Assembly (NCBI GenBank): GCA_015039365.1
Contig: WION01000174.1
Span: 1-64,000 of the forward strand
Reading direction: 5' to 3'
DNA from: Amanita rubescens
Taxonomy: Eukaryota > Basidiomycota > Agaricomycetes > Agaricales > Amanitaceae
Length of the DNA: 64,000 bases
Program-made: the position numbers and the translations under genes
Shown here: one piece after another, positions 1 to 11,645 of the stretch
Numbering within the stretch: the stretch's first letter is position 1
How the letters are laid out: each line of letters begins with the position of its first letter
The notes under the pieces: model-generated
Told to the model about the DNA's origin: nothing
What the model saw: the letters and a program-made list of their open reading frames with translations, nothing else
The model's database searches: none

Positions 1-704
1 GGGGCCCCACTTCATGGTTGAATGCCGGTTGGACAACATTCGGCTGGTGGTACATGAAGAGAGGAACTTTTGCCGACACCTTCCATACCTATACACTCGA
101 GTGGGATGAAAAGTTCATGTACGTCATCTTCTATCAGAACTGGGGACGAAGGCGGCTCATTCATATCCCAGTCGGATGTACGTAGACACTCGTCTACACG
201 CAACTTGGACCATGAAATTCACTGTACCGTTCTGGAACCACGGCAATTTTCCGGCTGTCGTACAGAATGGCACCGAACTGGTGATTCTCAATAATCCATG
301 GATAAATGGGACAGCTGCTACTCCTTTCGATCAATGTAAGGAAGCTTTAATACCATATTTTTGTTCTGACAGGTCTTCTTCAGCGTTCTATCTCATTCTT
401 TCGTTAGGCGTCGGAGGTACGAATGGATGGTTCCCTGATAGCAAGGAGAAGCCATGGTTAGATGGCTCAACCAGTGAGTGGCTTGATTTATCCATTGCAT
501 TGACAGAATCTTATTATTGCTTCCGCCTCCAGCTGCCGCGTCCGATTTCTGGGGCGCCCGAAAACAATGGCTACCTACTTGGCCGAACAAAACGGAAGAT
601 AGATCCTTAGTTGTGTACGTAGTTGTGCGGTCGGTTACTTTTTAATTGTGCTAACTGTCACCGTTTCTAGGGACTCGGTGAAAATGTGGCAAAAATGCCA
701 CTAA
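1..704 (+). CDS. GH16 beta-glucanase-type protein, 3' part (5' end outside window)
   Basis: This is the C-terminal part of a glycoside hydrolase family 16 protein of the beta-1,3-glucan hydrolase/recognition type, expected to act on cell-wall or extracellular beta-glucan. Exons read as 1-118, 172-335, 384-473, 533-614 and 671-704, with introns of 48-59 nt carrying GT and AG ends. Splicing joins family-typical segments: WLNA, FGWWYMKRG, FADTFHTYTLEW, YVDTRL, PWINGT, PFDQ, FYLIL-GVGGTNGWFPD, PWLDG, DFWGARKQWLPTWP, and the terminal DSVKMWQKC. The GH16 catalytic ExDxxE region should lie upstream, outside the window, so activity cannot be judged. The stop is TAA at 702-704. Splice sites were chosen because each keeps the GH16 pattern in frame. 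The subfamily (laminarinase-like, GNBP-like or SKN1/KRE6-like) is not certain. Confidence 0.85.
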
Positions 705-1645
705 GGGACTTGTAATTTGTTACTCGGACTTGGACTTTTTGTAACATTCTTTTGGTGTCTTTCTGTCGCTTCTTGTTGGCATTTTGTTACCACGTCACGA
801 CCAATCATTAATTTAAACACACTATCAACTGTAATTCGAGATACCACATGGACTTATTGATAATTAGTGTTTCTTGGTATCATATACTTGTTTTGGTGAA
901 TGCACAATCAATCGAACACACTTTCTTAATATGAGTCGACGGTGACAGATGCCCGCGCTGTGCGTGCCATTCCCTCATTGAGTACGGCAGTTTCAACAAC
1001 ACGAGGCTATGGTATGCTGATCTCTGTCGCTCATATGCGGACGAGGTATCCGTAGCAACGTAAGTCCTATTCATTAGTTTTGTGGCTGGACCGAGGTTCT
1101 GATATACGGATCGGTGTCAGAGTGCATGGATCGTTTCTTTTTCGATTCGGGCCGTTCTTAAAAATAAATAAAAAACGAATGCGAATCGCAAGTGATATGT
1201 GAATCGCGGCTGTGAATTTGAATTGGTCGTTCTAGATCTTTGCCAAGAACTCCTTCCTTGGGGCCTCGGCGTGGAATTGGGATATTGGGTGGCTGGTATA
1301 TTTTTTTCTTTCCCTGGAGATGTCTTCGGGCATTTTTGACCGTGAAGTGCTGCAAGGGTTAACTAATCTTGATATTGCGCATGTGGACGCTTGTAGAGCG
1401 GTGAGCATGTGTTGAGAACGTCGGTCTTTCAGAACGTCCGAGAAACTGGGAAGTATATCATGAAGTAAAAGTGACCCTTAGGCAAGATAGGGAAAAGGTA
1501 TTTGCTTTGCATATTGTAGAAAGAAACTTTTCGTACATTGAACTGTAATAATATAGTTGCTTAGGGGTATACGACTCGTGGGCGTACACTGCCACCGATT
1601 ATCATATATCACACATGGCGAGCCAGCAAGCAGAATGACGTACGA
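705..1645. other. Gene-free stretch between GH16 and the Cys-rich gene
   Basis: No coding pattern, tRNA-like fold or repeat was recognised here. Reading frames are short and unrelated to known families. It must hold the GH16 3' end and the downstream region of the minus-strand gene ending at 1646. Confidence 0.4.
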
Positions 1646-1910
1646 TCACCTGTGAGCCAGCATGGGAGGATGCAAGGACGGCTGTGTGCTCTGAGGAATC
1701 AAAGGTTCCCGTTCTGACGAGTCATCTAGTACGGGGGTTCTCCGACCACATCCGCAATGGCAGCACGTCTCGGTGAAATTATGACCTAGTAGATTATCCA
1801 AAATAAGCCCAACAACACTACGCAGCAAGCAACATACGGATAGAAATGTAGTCACTGCAGATACCCGCACAAATCTCCGCAATGCAAAGGCCCAACACGT
1901 CGGCAGACAT
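1646..1910 (-). CDS. Small cysteine-rich protein (70 aa), function unknown
   Basis: Model: complement(1646-1785, 1838-1910), ATG at 1910-1908, one 52-nt intron with GT and CTAG ends; 213 nt gives 70 residues. The product begins MSADVLGLCIAEICAGIC, has a second Cys cluster (CCHCGCGRR) and an acidic EREPLIPQ tail. From memory, small fungal proteins with N-terminal Cys clusters and an EREPL-like C terminus are common in Agaricomycetes. I can name no function; membrane attachment through cysteine acylation is only a guess. It is divergent from the SAC3 gene, with about 84 bp between the two start codons, so a shared promoter is likely. Without the intron the frame beginning at this ATG stops within about 30 codons, which is the main argument for the model. 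Confidence 0.55.
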
Positions 1911-1994
1911 GCAATCGCCTATTTGGTGCTGTTTGCCAAAGCCGACTCACGTCTTTCTCGTTGGCACACAAACAGTGGTGTGTCCCCGACAGCC

Positions 1995-4900
1995 ATGGAG
2001 ACCGTTCAACACCCGCGAGGAACCAGGCTGCGTGGTGCAGCGCACAATGCACTGCCCGGACAACGAAGATCGCATTCTCGAAACAGACAATGGTTAGCTC
2101 CCGAGAACGGGCCGAGAGGCAATTTGAATAATACGACGAACCATGGCGAAGGCGAGCGTAGGGAGCGTGGGGGTCATCGCGGTGGACGTGGTGCGCGGGG
2201 AACAAGTCGTGGCATGCGTCGCTTTCCAAATGTGTCGCTCCACGTCAAGCCTAGCCCCGCGATGTCGGCTGACGATGTTGGTGCTAGCGACAGCGAGACC
2301 AATTTCCCTATCGTTGGTGACTCTGATATGGAGGATGTAACGGGGCCGGATGAGCCCGAATTAGAATCTCAGGAGGAGCGCGAAAAGTTCTACCAAGAGG
2401 TATCGTGTTTTAACCTTTGTCTGCTTGACCAATGTAATAAATCTGTGGCAGCTCGTTAAAGCGCGCGAGGTTGAGAGGAAGAAGGCTATTGCAGAGGGAA
2501 AGATGGACGATCCTCTTGTTGCTAAGCGATTGGAGGATGCTATCACTATGGTTGGAACTTGTATGGACATGTGTCCGCGCTTTGAGCGGTACAGACGGGA
2601 AAGGGAGAATAACCTATTCGAATGGGAGACGGTATATGCCTTTCTTATTTTCCAGTGTAAATGTAAATCTGCTCTGATTCCTTTCAAAGATCCCTGGTAC
2701 AAAACGTAATTGACCACAAACGCGCGGTAAAGATGTACGAGCGTGCCGCAGGAGACAAGACTTTACCGTCTGATTTACGACCTCCGCCTGTTCTCAAGGC
2801 AAGTAGTTACGAATGTACACGTGTTCGTTTGGGTGTTTATACATTTACTCATTTAGAGGACACTTGACTACCTATTTCACGAACTCATCCCGCGAGGCGG
2901 CTTTTCAGCCACGTTCAATTTCATACGCGACAGGACCAGAGCAGTTAGAAACGACTTTACGATGCAACGTCAAACTGGCCAATTGGCCATTGAATGTCAC
3001 GACCGTTGTGCTCGCTTCCACATTCTTGCTCTTCATTTCGAGAGGAATAGTCCTGGGTTTTCCATAGCCTTGGAAGAGCAACAGATGATGAACAGTTCGT
3101 CTTCCTCAATTTTGGTCAGGCCTTTGTTGTGATTCATGGCTTTCATCTAGCTCTTCAGAGTCTCAAGGAATTTTATGAGGATCAGCGAGGACGATATCAA
3201 TCGCCAACGGAGCTGGAGATGAGAGTGTATCATCGATTGATTCACATCAGAGACCAGAGAGAGCGGCACGAAGACATACCGGACTTCATCACATCACACC
3301 CGGTATTCAAGCTCACCACCACTTTTCGCCTCCACGTTCAGAGGAAAAGCGCGCCTATCAGCAGGAATTCACCTCTTGTAATTGACGCGGAGAGCATGCA
3401 AATATTTGCCCAACTCGCAGGCGTCCTCAGAGAACAGGGCAACGTCGTCATGATTTATCTCGTTGCTTGCATCCTGGAAAGACTATTTGGACCGGAGATG
3501 ATTGAGGATATTGAAGGAATACGGGGTAGCCTGAATATTCCTGATATCATTGATGGAGTTCAGTCTTTCGAGGGTGTAGAAGAAGCTGATGTAGAAGAAG
3601 AAGCTGAAAACATGTTGACGGATGATGAAGAACAGCCTATCGACAGCGTCGGGACGTCTTCGGCCACGCTGGTGGGCGAAAGTGTAGTGGCCCAACCATC
3701 ATTCAGCAACTTGAAGCCTGTCCAGCCGTGTCTCGTCGAAGAACTACATGCGGCCTCTCCGAAAGCAACCGTCAAGTCTGCTTTTTCCAATATCGCAAGC
3801 TCAGAGGCTACGTTCGGAACCACAAACATTTTCGGCGGTGCCGCGTTTGGAGCGGCAACTACGCCTCGGACGACCCGAACTGCCTCTGCATTTGCCCCCG
3901 TTTTTGGTGGAGTAAAGAAGGCTCCTGTTGCGGTGAGTCCCAACATGTTATTAGTTTTGGTTGTGTTGAAACGGCAACAGGCGACGCCCCTGGAATTCAT
4001 GAAGTCACATAATGATGTTGTCGAAGGCGCGATGCAACCGCCGACGCAACCTAGCACTAGCTCAGAGCCAATAGGAATAAAACCAATACCGCTACCTCGA
4101 CCCGTGTTAAACACAACCGCAACAGCTTTTGTACCCTCAACGTCGGCTCTCACGACGCTATCCCAGGGTGCACGTCCCTCAGTATCGGGACCTTCCTTTA
4201 TTCCACCTACAGCTGGTGACGTACCGAAACCTGCTGTGACGGAATCACATCCAGTAAAGCCCATTGTTCGGCAGCTATCAATCTCCTCAACTCGTCGTCC
4301 TTCATTAACACTTCCTAAAATCAACACCGCAATCATTAATGCTACTAACATCCCATCCTCAGCAGTGCAACCACCACCTTTGGCCAAGATGCAAACGATC
4401 GCGCTGCCGAGCACTCCCACAACTGCCGCTCCTCAAGTTAATGGCGTTTCCAGTCTTGTTAAACCTAATCTAAGTTTATCTTATTCTGCCAACGATATCC
4501 TAAGCCCCCTTCCCCTCTCTACATCAGGCCTCGGCCTCGTACAAAACTTTTCGCCTGTCCCTTCTCCATCAAAACCTGCTACTGAACACAAGGCTCAGCG
4601 TCGGACTAGCGTGACTGTCAACGGAAAAGGGAAAGGTAAAGAAGTTGAAAGTACGGTGCAAGCTCCTACACCCGAAGAGATGCGCGCCCGGGCTCTCAGC
4701 TTTGCCCAGAAAGGCTATCTTGTCAAGTACTACTTTGAAATATGGAAGCAGCGGGCAATTACGCACGCTGCTTGGTTGGAAGCCTGTCGTCAAAGTGACT
4801 CTTATCGACGAAAGGTTCGAGGACAGCGGCAAGCTCGAGCTGAAATGACAGAGAAGAAACGAAGGATATCTATTGCATCAACCATCGCGTCCGACATGTC

Positions 4901-6783
4901 TCCTAAAAAGAGGATACGAAGGCGCATATCAACAGAGTACCAACCGCCGCGGACGGACGAAGATCTAGCGCAGCGTTTGAAAGAGGTGCAGATTCTTCCG
5001 CTCAAATCGGTTCCACTCATTGGCTCAATATCCTTCCTGCTATTGCTACCTTCTAGAACCATGAAGCACACGCACATCGTTGGGCGCGAGGCTCCTTCCT
5101 TCAAGCTATGAAGTCTCATGTTCGAGACAAGGCAGGAACAATGCCATCATCGTGGCAGATATGGCTGTCCACCAACCCAGATAGTGATGCAACTGCTATT
5201 TGGATGGAGCGCAAATTCGATGTACCAGACTCTGGGTGCTGGGTATCGGAGAGTATTTTTTCGATACCTGTAACTCAGAGTCGCGATAGGTCGAAAGGAT
5301 TTCCGGGCGTTATTATTTTTGAATGCACGCCCATCCAAAACGTCAAAGATGATATCGAAAGGTCAGATTCTCGCTTATTGTGACGCATCCCAGAAGCTGA
5401 TCGTCTTCTACTCCTCAGAAAATACCATATACTTGATGATTATGCCCGACTTCGCGACATTATCAAGGCGCTACCCAGTAGAAGACACTATATACCCTCA
5501 TTGTTGCTTATTCGCTGGGGTGACACTGAAGACTCTTTTGGCAACTCCGACTTCTCGGAAATGGTTAGGATTCGTTTTGGCATATTCTTCTACATTCTCT
5601 CTGACAGCTTTGAATAGGTTCAGAAGCTCGTCGACGACTCGGTCATCGGCGATGCACGCATTTTCCCTGTGACGTCTGAGGCAAAAAATTTGGATGTCAA
5701 GTTTAAAGAAGCTCTTTGCAACCTCAAGTTGGATACGGCCGGCAAATTGGTCGAATCGCTGACCGTTCAGGACCTCTTCAAACGGTTCGAGTCGGTCCTT
5801 GACTCGTTTGCTTCGGAATGGTTGGAAAACTCAGTCATTAACGGCGAATGTGAGTATCTTGTTTGACATGAAGGCTGTTTTGACTCATATATATCTCTTA
5901 TAGTTGATTGGACGATATATGGCCAAGTGGCCAAGGTTACTATCCAAATTCTCAATGGCTTAATGGCGTCTGTGGCGACACTGTTGAACCTAGCGCCGTC
6001 CGAAACGTTGCCAGACTTTGACTTCAGTGCTATCGATTATAGCGAGTAAGCATTTACATTTTCGTCTAATAGGTAATGTTGGCTTATGGTGCATCTCAGC
6101 GCCGCCTACGAAAGTGCTTATACGTGGCTTTCTGAACTCCCCGGGGACCAATTCATGGAAGGGGTCACTCAAGAGTTGCACTGTCATCGGGAGACCGGCC
6201 AAGGTGAGGAGTCGGATCCACTCAAAGTTGTACTTTTCAGACAACTTATGACTATTTCACAGAATTCCCCGCCCGTAGCTTTCTCAGGTATATCTTGGAT
6301 ATCGTCATCCACCTCACTGGGAACCGTACTGGAGCGAATTTCTCAACAAAATACATTGTTATGCGAGCCGATATAGCCGCCTCGCTAGACAACCTAAAAA
6401 AATCCATCCAATCGCATCAAACTTCTCTCAGTTATGCACTGAATAAACGCTTACGGCGGTCACCCAAGCGGCGCGGCCTCTCAGAGGAGACAGAAGAGTC
6501 GATCAGGTGGGTTTTTTTTTGCTTGGACTTGTACCGGGGATGTGAAAGCTGACGAGATGTCAGTGTTATTGCCAAACGCCGTCGGTTATCCGACTCAGTA
6601 GACTCTTTTGTTCTGGGCGACGCAGAGACTGTACCGCCCAGCCCACTACTCAACGGGCGTCCTTCCCCTTCCCCCAGCGTGAGCACGATATCTCTAGCTC
6701 ACGGGGACCAACCACGCATTACTGTTGCCATGCTACGTGCACTAACGAAAGACGTGAAAAAGAAATATGTCGGAGGATCATGA
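1995..6783 (+). CDS. SAC3: SAC3/GANP family mRNA-export scaffold, with one apparent single-base frameshift
   Basis: SAC3/GANP is the scaffold of the TREX-2 complex that couples transcription to mRNA export at nuclear pores. Exons: 1995-2399, 2452-2631, 2690-2798, 2857-3094, 3151-3932, 3981-4985, 5057-5361, 5419-5563, 5618-5849, 5904-6045, 6100-6203, 6263-6506 and 6564-6783. The N-terminus is RGG-rich (RGGHRGGRGARG). The SAC3/PCI core carries CMDMCPRFERYRRE, LPSDLRPPPVLK, RTLDYLF, AIECHDRCARFHILALH and SLKEFYEDQRGRY. Next comes a Ser/Thr/Pro-rich FG-like stretch, then a long helical C-terminal part (LDTAGKLVESLTVQDL, FDWTIYGQVAKVTIQ) like the GANP C-terminal half. Exon lengths total 4111 nt, one more than a multiple of three. 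The fault lies near 2702-2712, where IPGTKR should run into IDHKR but one extra A intervenes. The intron at 2799-2856 has a GC donor. An upstream in-frame ATG at 1923 is possible. Confidence 0.85.
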
Positions 6784-7091
6784 TAATGACGCTTGCAATT
6801 GCACTGCATAAATTAGCTTTTTCTTTTTACCATCTGTACACTTAAAAGTTCGAGTTATATTGTAATATCGGGTTCGTCTCTGCTTCATCAAAGCAAGGAT
6901 CATTGAATTGAGATGAGCATACATTTATGTTGTCACTGCGCATTGTACATACAACATACAGCGCTAGCTGTTTAATTTACAATACAGTCCTCCCAACTAC
7001 ACATGAAATGATGATACACACACACATACTTTACAAAAAGCCCTTCGAGGCAAAATGGTTTGGTCGATGCATGGACGGTAATAGCAGCGGT

Positions 7092-9318
7092 TTAGCTGTA
7101 TGCCAGAGCAGACCAGGTAACGATGGCACCGAGTGTCACGGCCGTCGCTGTGCGGAAAAGCTTGGACGCGATGCCCCTCTTGCGCTTACGGACGGGAAGG
7201 GCAATTCCATCTGCACCCAGCCGAGTCATGCTACCGGCGCTAGCAGTATCGGCCACGGTTTGAGTTGTGATGGCTTGGTCACATATATTTTCCGGACTAC
7301 CCTCCCCATTATCGTCCCCATCGTCTCGTTTACGCTTCAACAACTTGGGAGCAGGATTCTGTGACTACAGAAACGTCATTCAGAAACTTAACGAACCTAG
7401 AGCAAAAAAAACGGATATCTGACGTACCAGGCTCTGGGCCGACCTAGCCTCCAATTCTTGGATGCTCGCCATAGCCTTCAGGTGAGCAGCTTTGACACTG
7501 TCAAGTTCAGTGGTCACCCGTTGATGTGTCTTGTCGCATAACGTTTTCATTTCTGTCGAGTGTCAGAAGTGCAGATATAGGAGATATATGATACGCTACC
7601 CGCAACGAGTTGACGAAGTGTGTTTATGCTGTCTGTGACATCTTGCCTATCACCGAGCGATTCCACTTCTTTGCGCTGAACTTCAGCTACTTCCATAAAA
7701 GATTTAAAGTCATCCTGTAGCTTGGACAACCCGAACTGCAATTCCAGTATATCCGTTTGAACATTCATGGCATTTACGCCAGAGGTCTGCTCCGAGTCAA
7801 TAACTCTGGTTTCCAGGTTCTTGAATCGGTTCTCCAAGTCCGTTAGATTGCCTGCTAAACCACCGACTTCAGTGCTAACGTGCAACTTGGTCTCGTCTTG
7901 ACGCAATTGCAAATTCGACACATCCGACTGTCATGCCATCAATGAGTTATCCGAATCATGTATAAATAAGATGGAGAGACCTTGAGATCATTCAAAGACG
8001 CTTTCAGAGTAGTCACTTCTGTCTCGCATACTGTAAAAAGTTCCTGCAGAGGACAAGTGCGATAGTCCATGTTCGAGTCATCTACAGGTTTCTGGGGCCC
8101 AATGACCAAGGACTCCTCGCGTGGCATCTGGATTGGCGCGTTCCTCGCCTCATGCACTAAGGGAGTTATTGTCCCACATTCAACATACAGCGAACTGACG
8201 GATGGAGCAGAAGAGGCTCTTAATGAATTTGGCCAAGCACCGACGACATTCGGCTCCGAGGTAGACACATGGTTGAAATCAGAGGGATCTGGAGACGGGC
8301 TAGCAAGGTCCATAGGCGAATTTGACCTTGATTTGTTGACTTCATCGAGGCCATCCGCGTACAGCTTATTCCAGTCAGAAATGTCTGATGCCTTGTCGGA
8401 GGATTGTATGAGAGGTGGAAGATCAAAGGGAGGGCTGGTAGGAAGACGGGGACGGTGAGTAGATGAGTACCATGCAGGCATATCTATGGGCGGAAATACG
8501 AACAACGGAGAGTGTTCGCGAGACGTAGACTGAGATCGTTGTGACACAGGAGGATGAACGGGAGGAACAAGACCTCTCAAAACTTCGAGCGCATGTCCAA
8601 TATGAGAGGACGAGTGCGTTGAGTCAAGGAGCGATGCGCATCTGTCTTCAGGAGGCGTTTCAGGATTATCCTCAATGTCGGAAAAGTTGTCGTTCATGTA
8701 TGAGGAAGACATATCATCAGAGGAAGAAGATGAGGTGTCGTTCAATCCGTAGCGGCCAGATGACTTGAGTGGATTGAGCTTTGTCGTGGGTGAGAGTTGC
8801 CTCTCGGAACTTGCTGACCTCGTGAGATCAATTAGCTTATTTGAGGGGCTCGGCTGAACGTGGTGGATTTCGACCCTAAAGACGACGGGCCGCACCAAGT
8901 CATCCCCTCTGCCCACAGACTTGCCGAGCGTGACAAACTCGCCACCGGATAATAAGCAAGGAGATTCTGGTTTGAGCATCCTAGAGAACACCTCTTCAGG
9001 TTTCCGAACGTGAGTCCCGTGGTGAGACCCGAGATCGAAAAGATAGACCTGACCAGGGCCGAATAAAATCAGCATATATGGAGGCCGAGGTAAGTAAATG
9101 CATACAGATCCAGCATCTGTGAAAGTAATCTTTGCATGCTTGCGACTAACTACTGGACATCTGAACATAGCCTTGCCTGAGTCGTACTCATGAGCGTCGT
9201 TGTCTGTACCAGGACGGCGGCCAATTTGAATGACACTGGAGTCGGCTTTATGAAATAGCATTGTGTATGCGGCAGCAGGACCGCTCTTCTCAACGTGGAT
9301 TGTTAACCCTAGAGACAT
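7092..9318 (-). CDS. FHA domain, coiled-coil, tail-anchored protein: SLMAP/Far10-like STRIPAK subunit
   Basis: Model: complement(7092-7358, 7428-7552, 7600-7927, 7981-9048, 9106-9318), exactly 667 codons (666 aa). Residues about 5-140 form an FHA phosphopeptide-binding domain with IGRRPG, the SRKHAKI core and FDLGSHHGTHV; the first intron lies inside it. A long Ser/Pro-rich linker follows, then coiled-coil segments (about residues 425-580). The end is a basic patch (RKRKRGIASKLF) and one hydrophobic C-terminal segment (TAVTLGAIVTWSALAY) typical of a tail anchor. The order FHA, coiled coil, tail anchor is that of animal SLMAP and fungal PRO45/Far10, STRIPAK subunits on nuclear-envelope/ER membranes that act in cell fusion and fruiting-body development. 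Assignment rests on architecture; no alignment was run. It faces away from the kinase at 9696. Confidence 0.8.
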
Positions 9319-9695
9319 GTCAGTTTAGGCGCGGAACAGCATGTAAGAGTAGCCTCGTTCACCCGTAACGGGGTGGGGAGCAAATGAGTCAGACACCGAC
9401 GGGGCCTTCTGGGCGACGCGGGTTCCGATATATTCGACCTCGTCATCCAACATCATCAAAGGACAGAACCTGAGAACACTGAACGAGCTCAAGACGAGCA
9501 CGCACTGGCAGTCGGTCAGAGGTGTGTTTCTTTATCAGGATCCTGCGGTATCGCCTCACATTTAAACTCCGATACGGCACTCGGCACTTTCCGCAGCAAC
9601 GATGATGTCACGAGATTACAAGCGCGTCGTGCTTGACGCCCTCACAGCAATGCGTTTGCCACGAGTATATTCGCCATCCTTATCCTTAATCACCC
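9319..9695. promoter_or_regulatory. Divergent promoter region, SLMAP-like gene / kinase
   Basis: This 377-bp gap separates the start codons of two divergently read genes and must hold both 5' regions. No clear TATA box or other motif was recognised. It includes a CATTTAAA-like stretch near 9558. Confidence 0.35.
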
Positions 9696-10893
9696 ATGTC
9701 AGGCGAAAATGAACCCAAGGTATCCCGTTTATTACTCACTGCTTACTCCAGATCTGCAGCCTAACTCCATCACCAGGATCTGACAGGTCGCGTCAGGAAA
9801 ATCACTGATCTATACTTCGCCTATGGCGGTTTTTCAGAGGTATACAAGGGAATATATCGTGATGAGTCAGGACTGCCACGAGATGTGAGTTTTTTTAGCT
9901 TGAAACTAGCCGACATGTATTGAATGCCTTGTAAGGTTGCGATTAAGGTAATCAGGGGATTGAGCCCGACTGAGAGTAACAAGGAAGCCGTATTCAAAGT
10001 TAATGTCTCTTATTTATGTGTCATCTCAACTTATTGACTTGCGCGCAGCGTCTGAACCGTGAAGCATTGTTGTGGCACAAACTAAAACATCCGAATGTGC
10101 TTGAATTTTTTGGCGTAGTTCACAACATGGGTTCATTTTTTGGTCTGGTATCGACATACTGTGAAAAGGGTCCCGTAGCAACTTACCTCGACGACAATCC
10201 GCAAACAGACCGTCTGGATCTAGTATCAACTCTTCCTCAGTTTACCTACCACGTATTAACTTTTTATTTAGATCCTTGGTGTAGCGAAAGGCATAGAGTA
10301 TCTCCACGAGGAAGGTCTGATACACGGGGACATCAAAGGTGTACGTTATTCTGTCTCCAGTTGCTGTGGTTTTCGTGACTAGTCTTGTAGTCAAACGTTT
10401 TAATTGCAGATGACGGCAGACCCTTGCTATGTGATTTTGGGCGTTCCAGAATCATTAATCACCAGGGTCATACGACGACCAATCCTGCTGGATCCCTGCG
10501 ATATATGGCCCCAGAACTCATTGTGCGAGACATGGAGGAATTAGACGATAGCGACTATGTTGAGCGTCATGTTCGGTTTCTAACCAAAGCGACCGACGTG
10601 TACGCGTTTTCTATGCTTAGTGTCGAGGTAAGTTTGTTTCAGGTGATAAGTATACCTGTGTTCCGAAAACATTACCACAGATTTTGTCTGGAGAACAACC
10701 CTATCCAAAGATACGAAACGAGTTTAGAATCACATTCAGAGTTCCTGAAGGTTTACGACCAATAAGGGAAGATTATCAACTATCCGTACTGCACGAGAAG
10801 ATATGGGGTATTTTGGAGCTTTGCTGGGTGAAGGATCCCGCAGAGCGGCTTACGATATCAGACGTCGTACAACGATTATCCAATATTGGATGA
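9696..10893 (+). CDS. Small TKL-type protein kinase (295 aa)
   Basis: Seven exons (9696-9719, 9777-9884, 9936-9998, 10049-10222, 10272-10340, 10391-10627, 10681-10893) total 888 nt, 295 codons plus stop. Introns are 49-57 nt. The product is almost only a kinase domain: a degenerate glycine loop (YGGFSEVYKG), VAIK lysine, alpha-C glutamate in LNREALLWHKLKHPN, catalytic loop HGDIKGSNVLI (Gly in place of the HRD arginine), DFG, and the APE motif in RYMAPEL. A C-lobe CWVKDPAERLTISDVV closes it. HGDxKG loops are common in Agaricomycete TKL-like kinases; such kinases lack the RD-type arginine. The aspartate and lysine are present, so it may be active. No regulatory domain is visible. Two earlier AG acceptors exist for intron 1. 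Confidence 0.85.
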
Positions 10894-11099
10894 AGCTATA
10901 CAGTTTTTTTAGCGCGGATTGAAGCACGGCGGTTCTCATATATAGCATCAGTACAGCAGCAAACAGTAATTCTAACTAAATTCGATTTTCTGTGCCTTTG
11001 CAGCGAAAATTACAAGTAACCACCACTGAGTGCTGAAAGTTGGCCGGTTATGTCAGGAACGATAAAACAGTGCTGAATTATCCACGAGTGTCACGGTAG

Positions 11100-11645
11100 C
11101 TACTGGTCGTCATGATACATCGGTCGCTTCAAGTACAGTATGTGCATTCCCTGGCCCTGCCGTGACTGCCCCTGCGAATTAATAAAGTCATTACATTATA
11201 CTCTAAGTTCAGTCAAGGACAGTTGCAAACTCGTATTCCTTGATGCCTAACATGTCCGATGATCGTTTGAATGTGAACAATTATTAATAATTATTCGACG
11301 TACCCGCCTCTTCAACTCAAGTAACTTTTGTGCAAACGCATCCTTCTCACCCGCTTCAAACTGCGGAATCTCAGATGGATCCATGTCCTTATATCCGTTG
11401 AATGGTGCGCTTTGAGTGACAAGCATCCAGTGAACACCATCGACTTCTCCAACTTGTCTGAAATTTATACGAGCTGAGGCTATTACTTTGTTGAATATGG
11501 CCTTCTTTAGTTCTTAACAGTAGGACGGTTGATGTGGTTCTCTGCCCGTCGAACGTGACGCCCACTGGACAGCAGTGTCGTTAGTTATACGAAGGCCACC
11601 CAGACGATAGCGACGTGGCAGCGGCTTGTGGAAAGTGATAGACAT
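11100..11645 (-). CDS. Small protein of unknown function (111 aa)
   Basis: Model: complement(11100-11171, 11304-11512, 11591-11645), total 336 nt, ATG at 11645 in a CCATGTC context. The middle exon encodes a convincing protein segment (INFRQVGEVDGVHWMLVTQ, then FNGYKDMDPSEIPQFEAGEK and FAQKLLELKRR). The last exon supplies a short tail ending YLKRPMYHDDQ. Coding character shows in the balanced composition and in the way the splices keep frame. The introns are 132 and 78 nt, longer than the local norm, which makes this model weaker than its neighbours. A different 5' exon beginning near 11566 also reads as protein but would need a frameshift. No family is recognised. Confidence 0.45.

Noticed and set aside
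3560..4420. 286-codon open frame on the minus strand inside SAC3
   Set aside because: It is the antisense shadow of the Ser/Thr/Pro-rich SAC3 exon; composition has no motif and the plus strand explains the region.
8069..8458. 129-codon plus-strand frame inside the FHA gene
   Set aside because: Shadow of the minus-strand exon; no independent start context, domain or splice support.
11500..11580. Frameshifted 5' exon for the small gene at 11.1-11.6 kb (frame reading HVRRAENHINRPTVK)
   Set aside because: It reads protein-like but needs an indel to reach the middle exon. The 11645 start gives an exact codon multiple without one. Kept as a caveat only.
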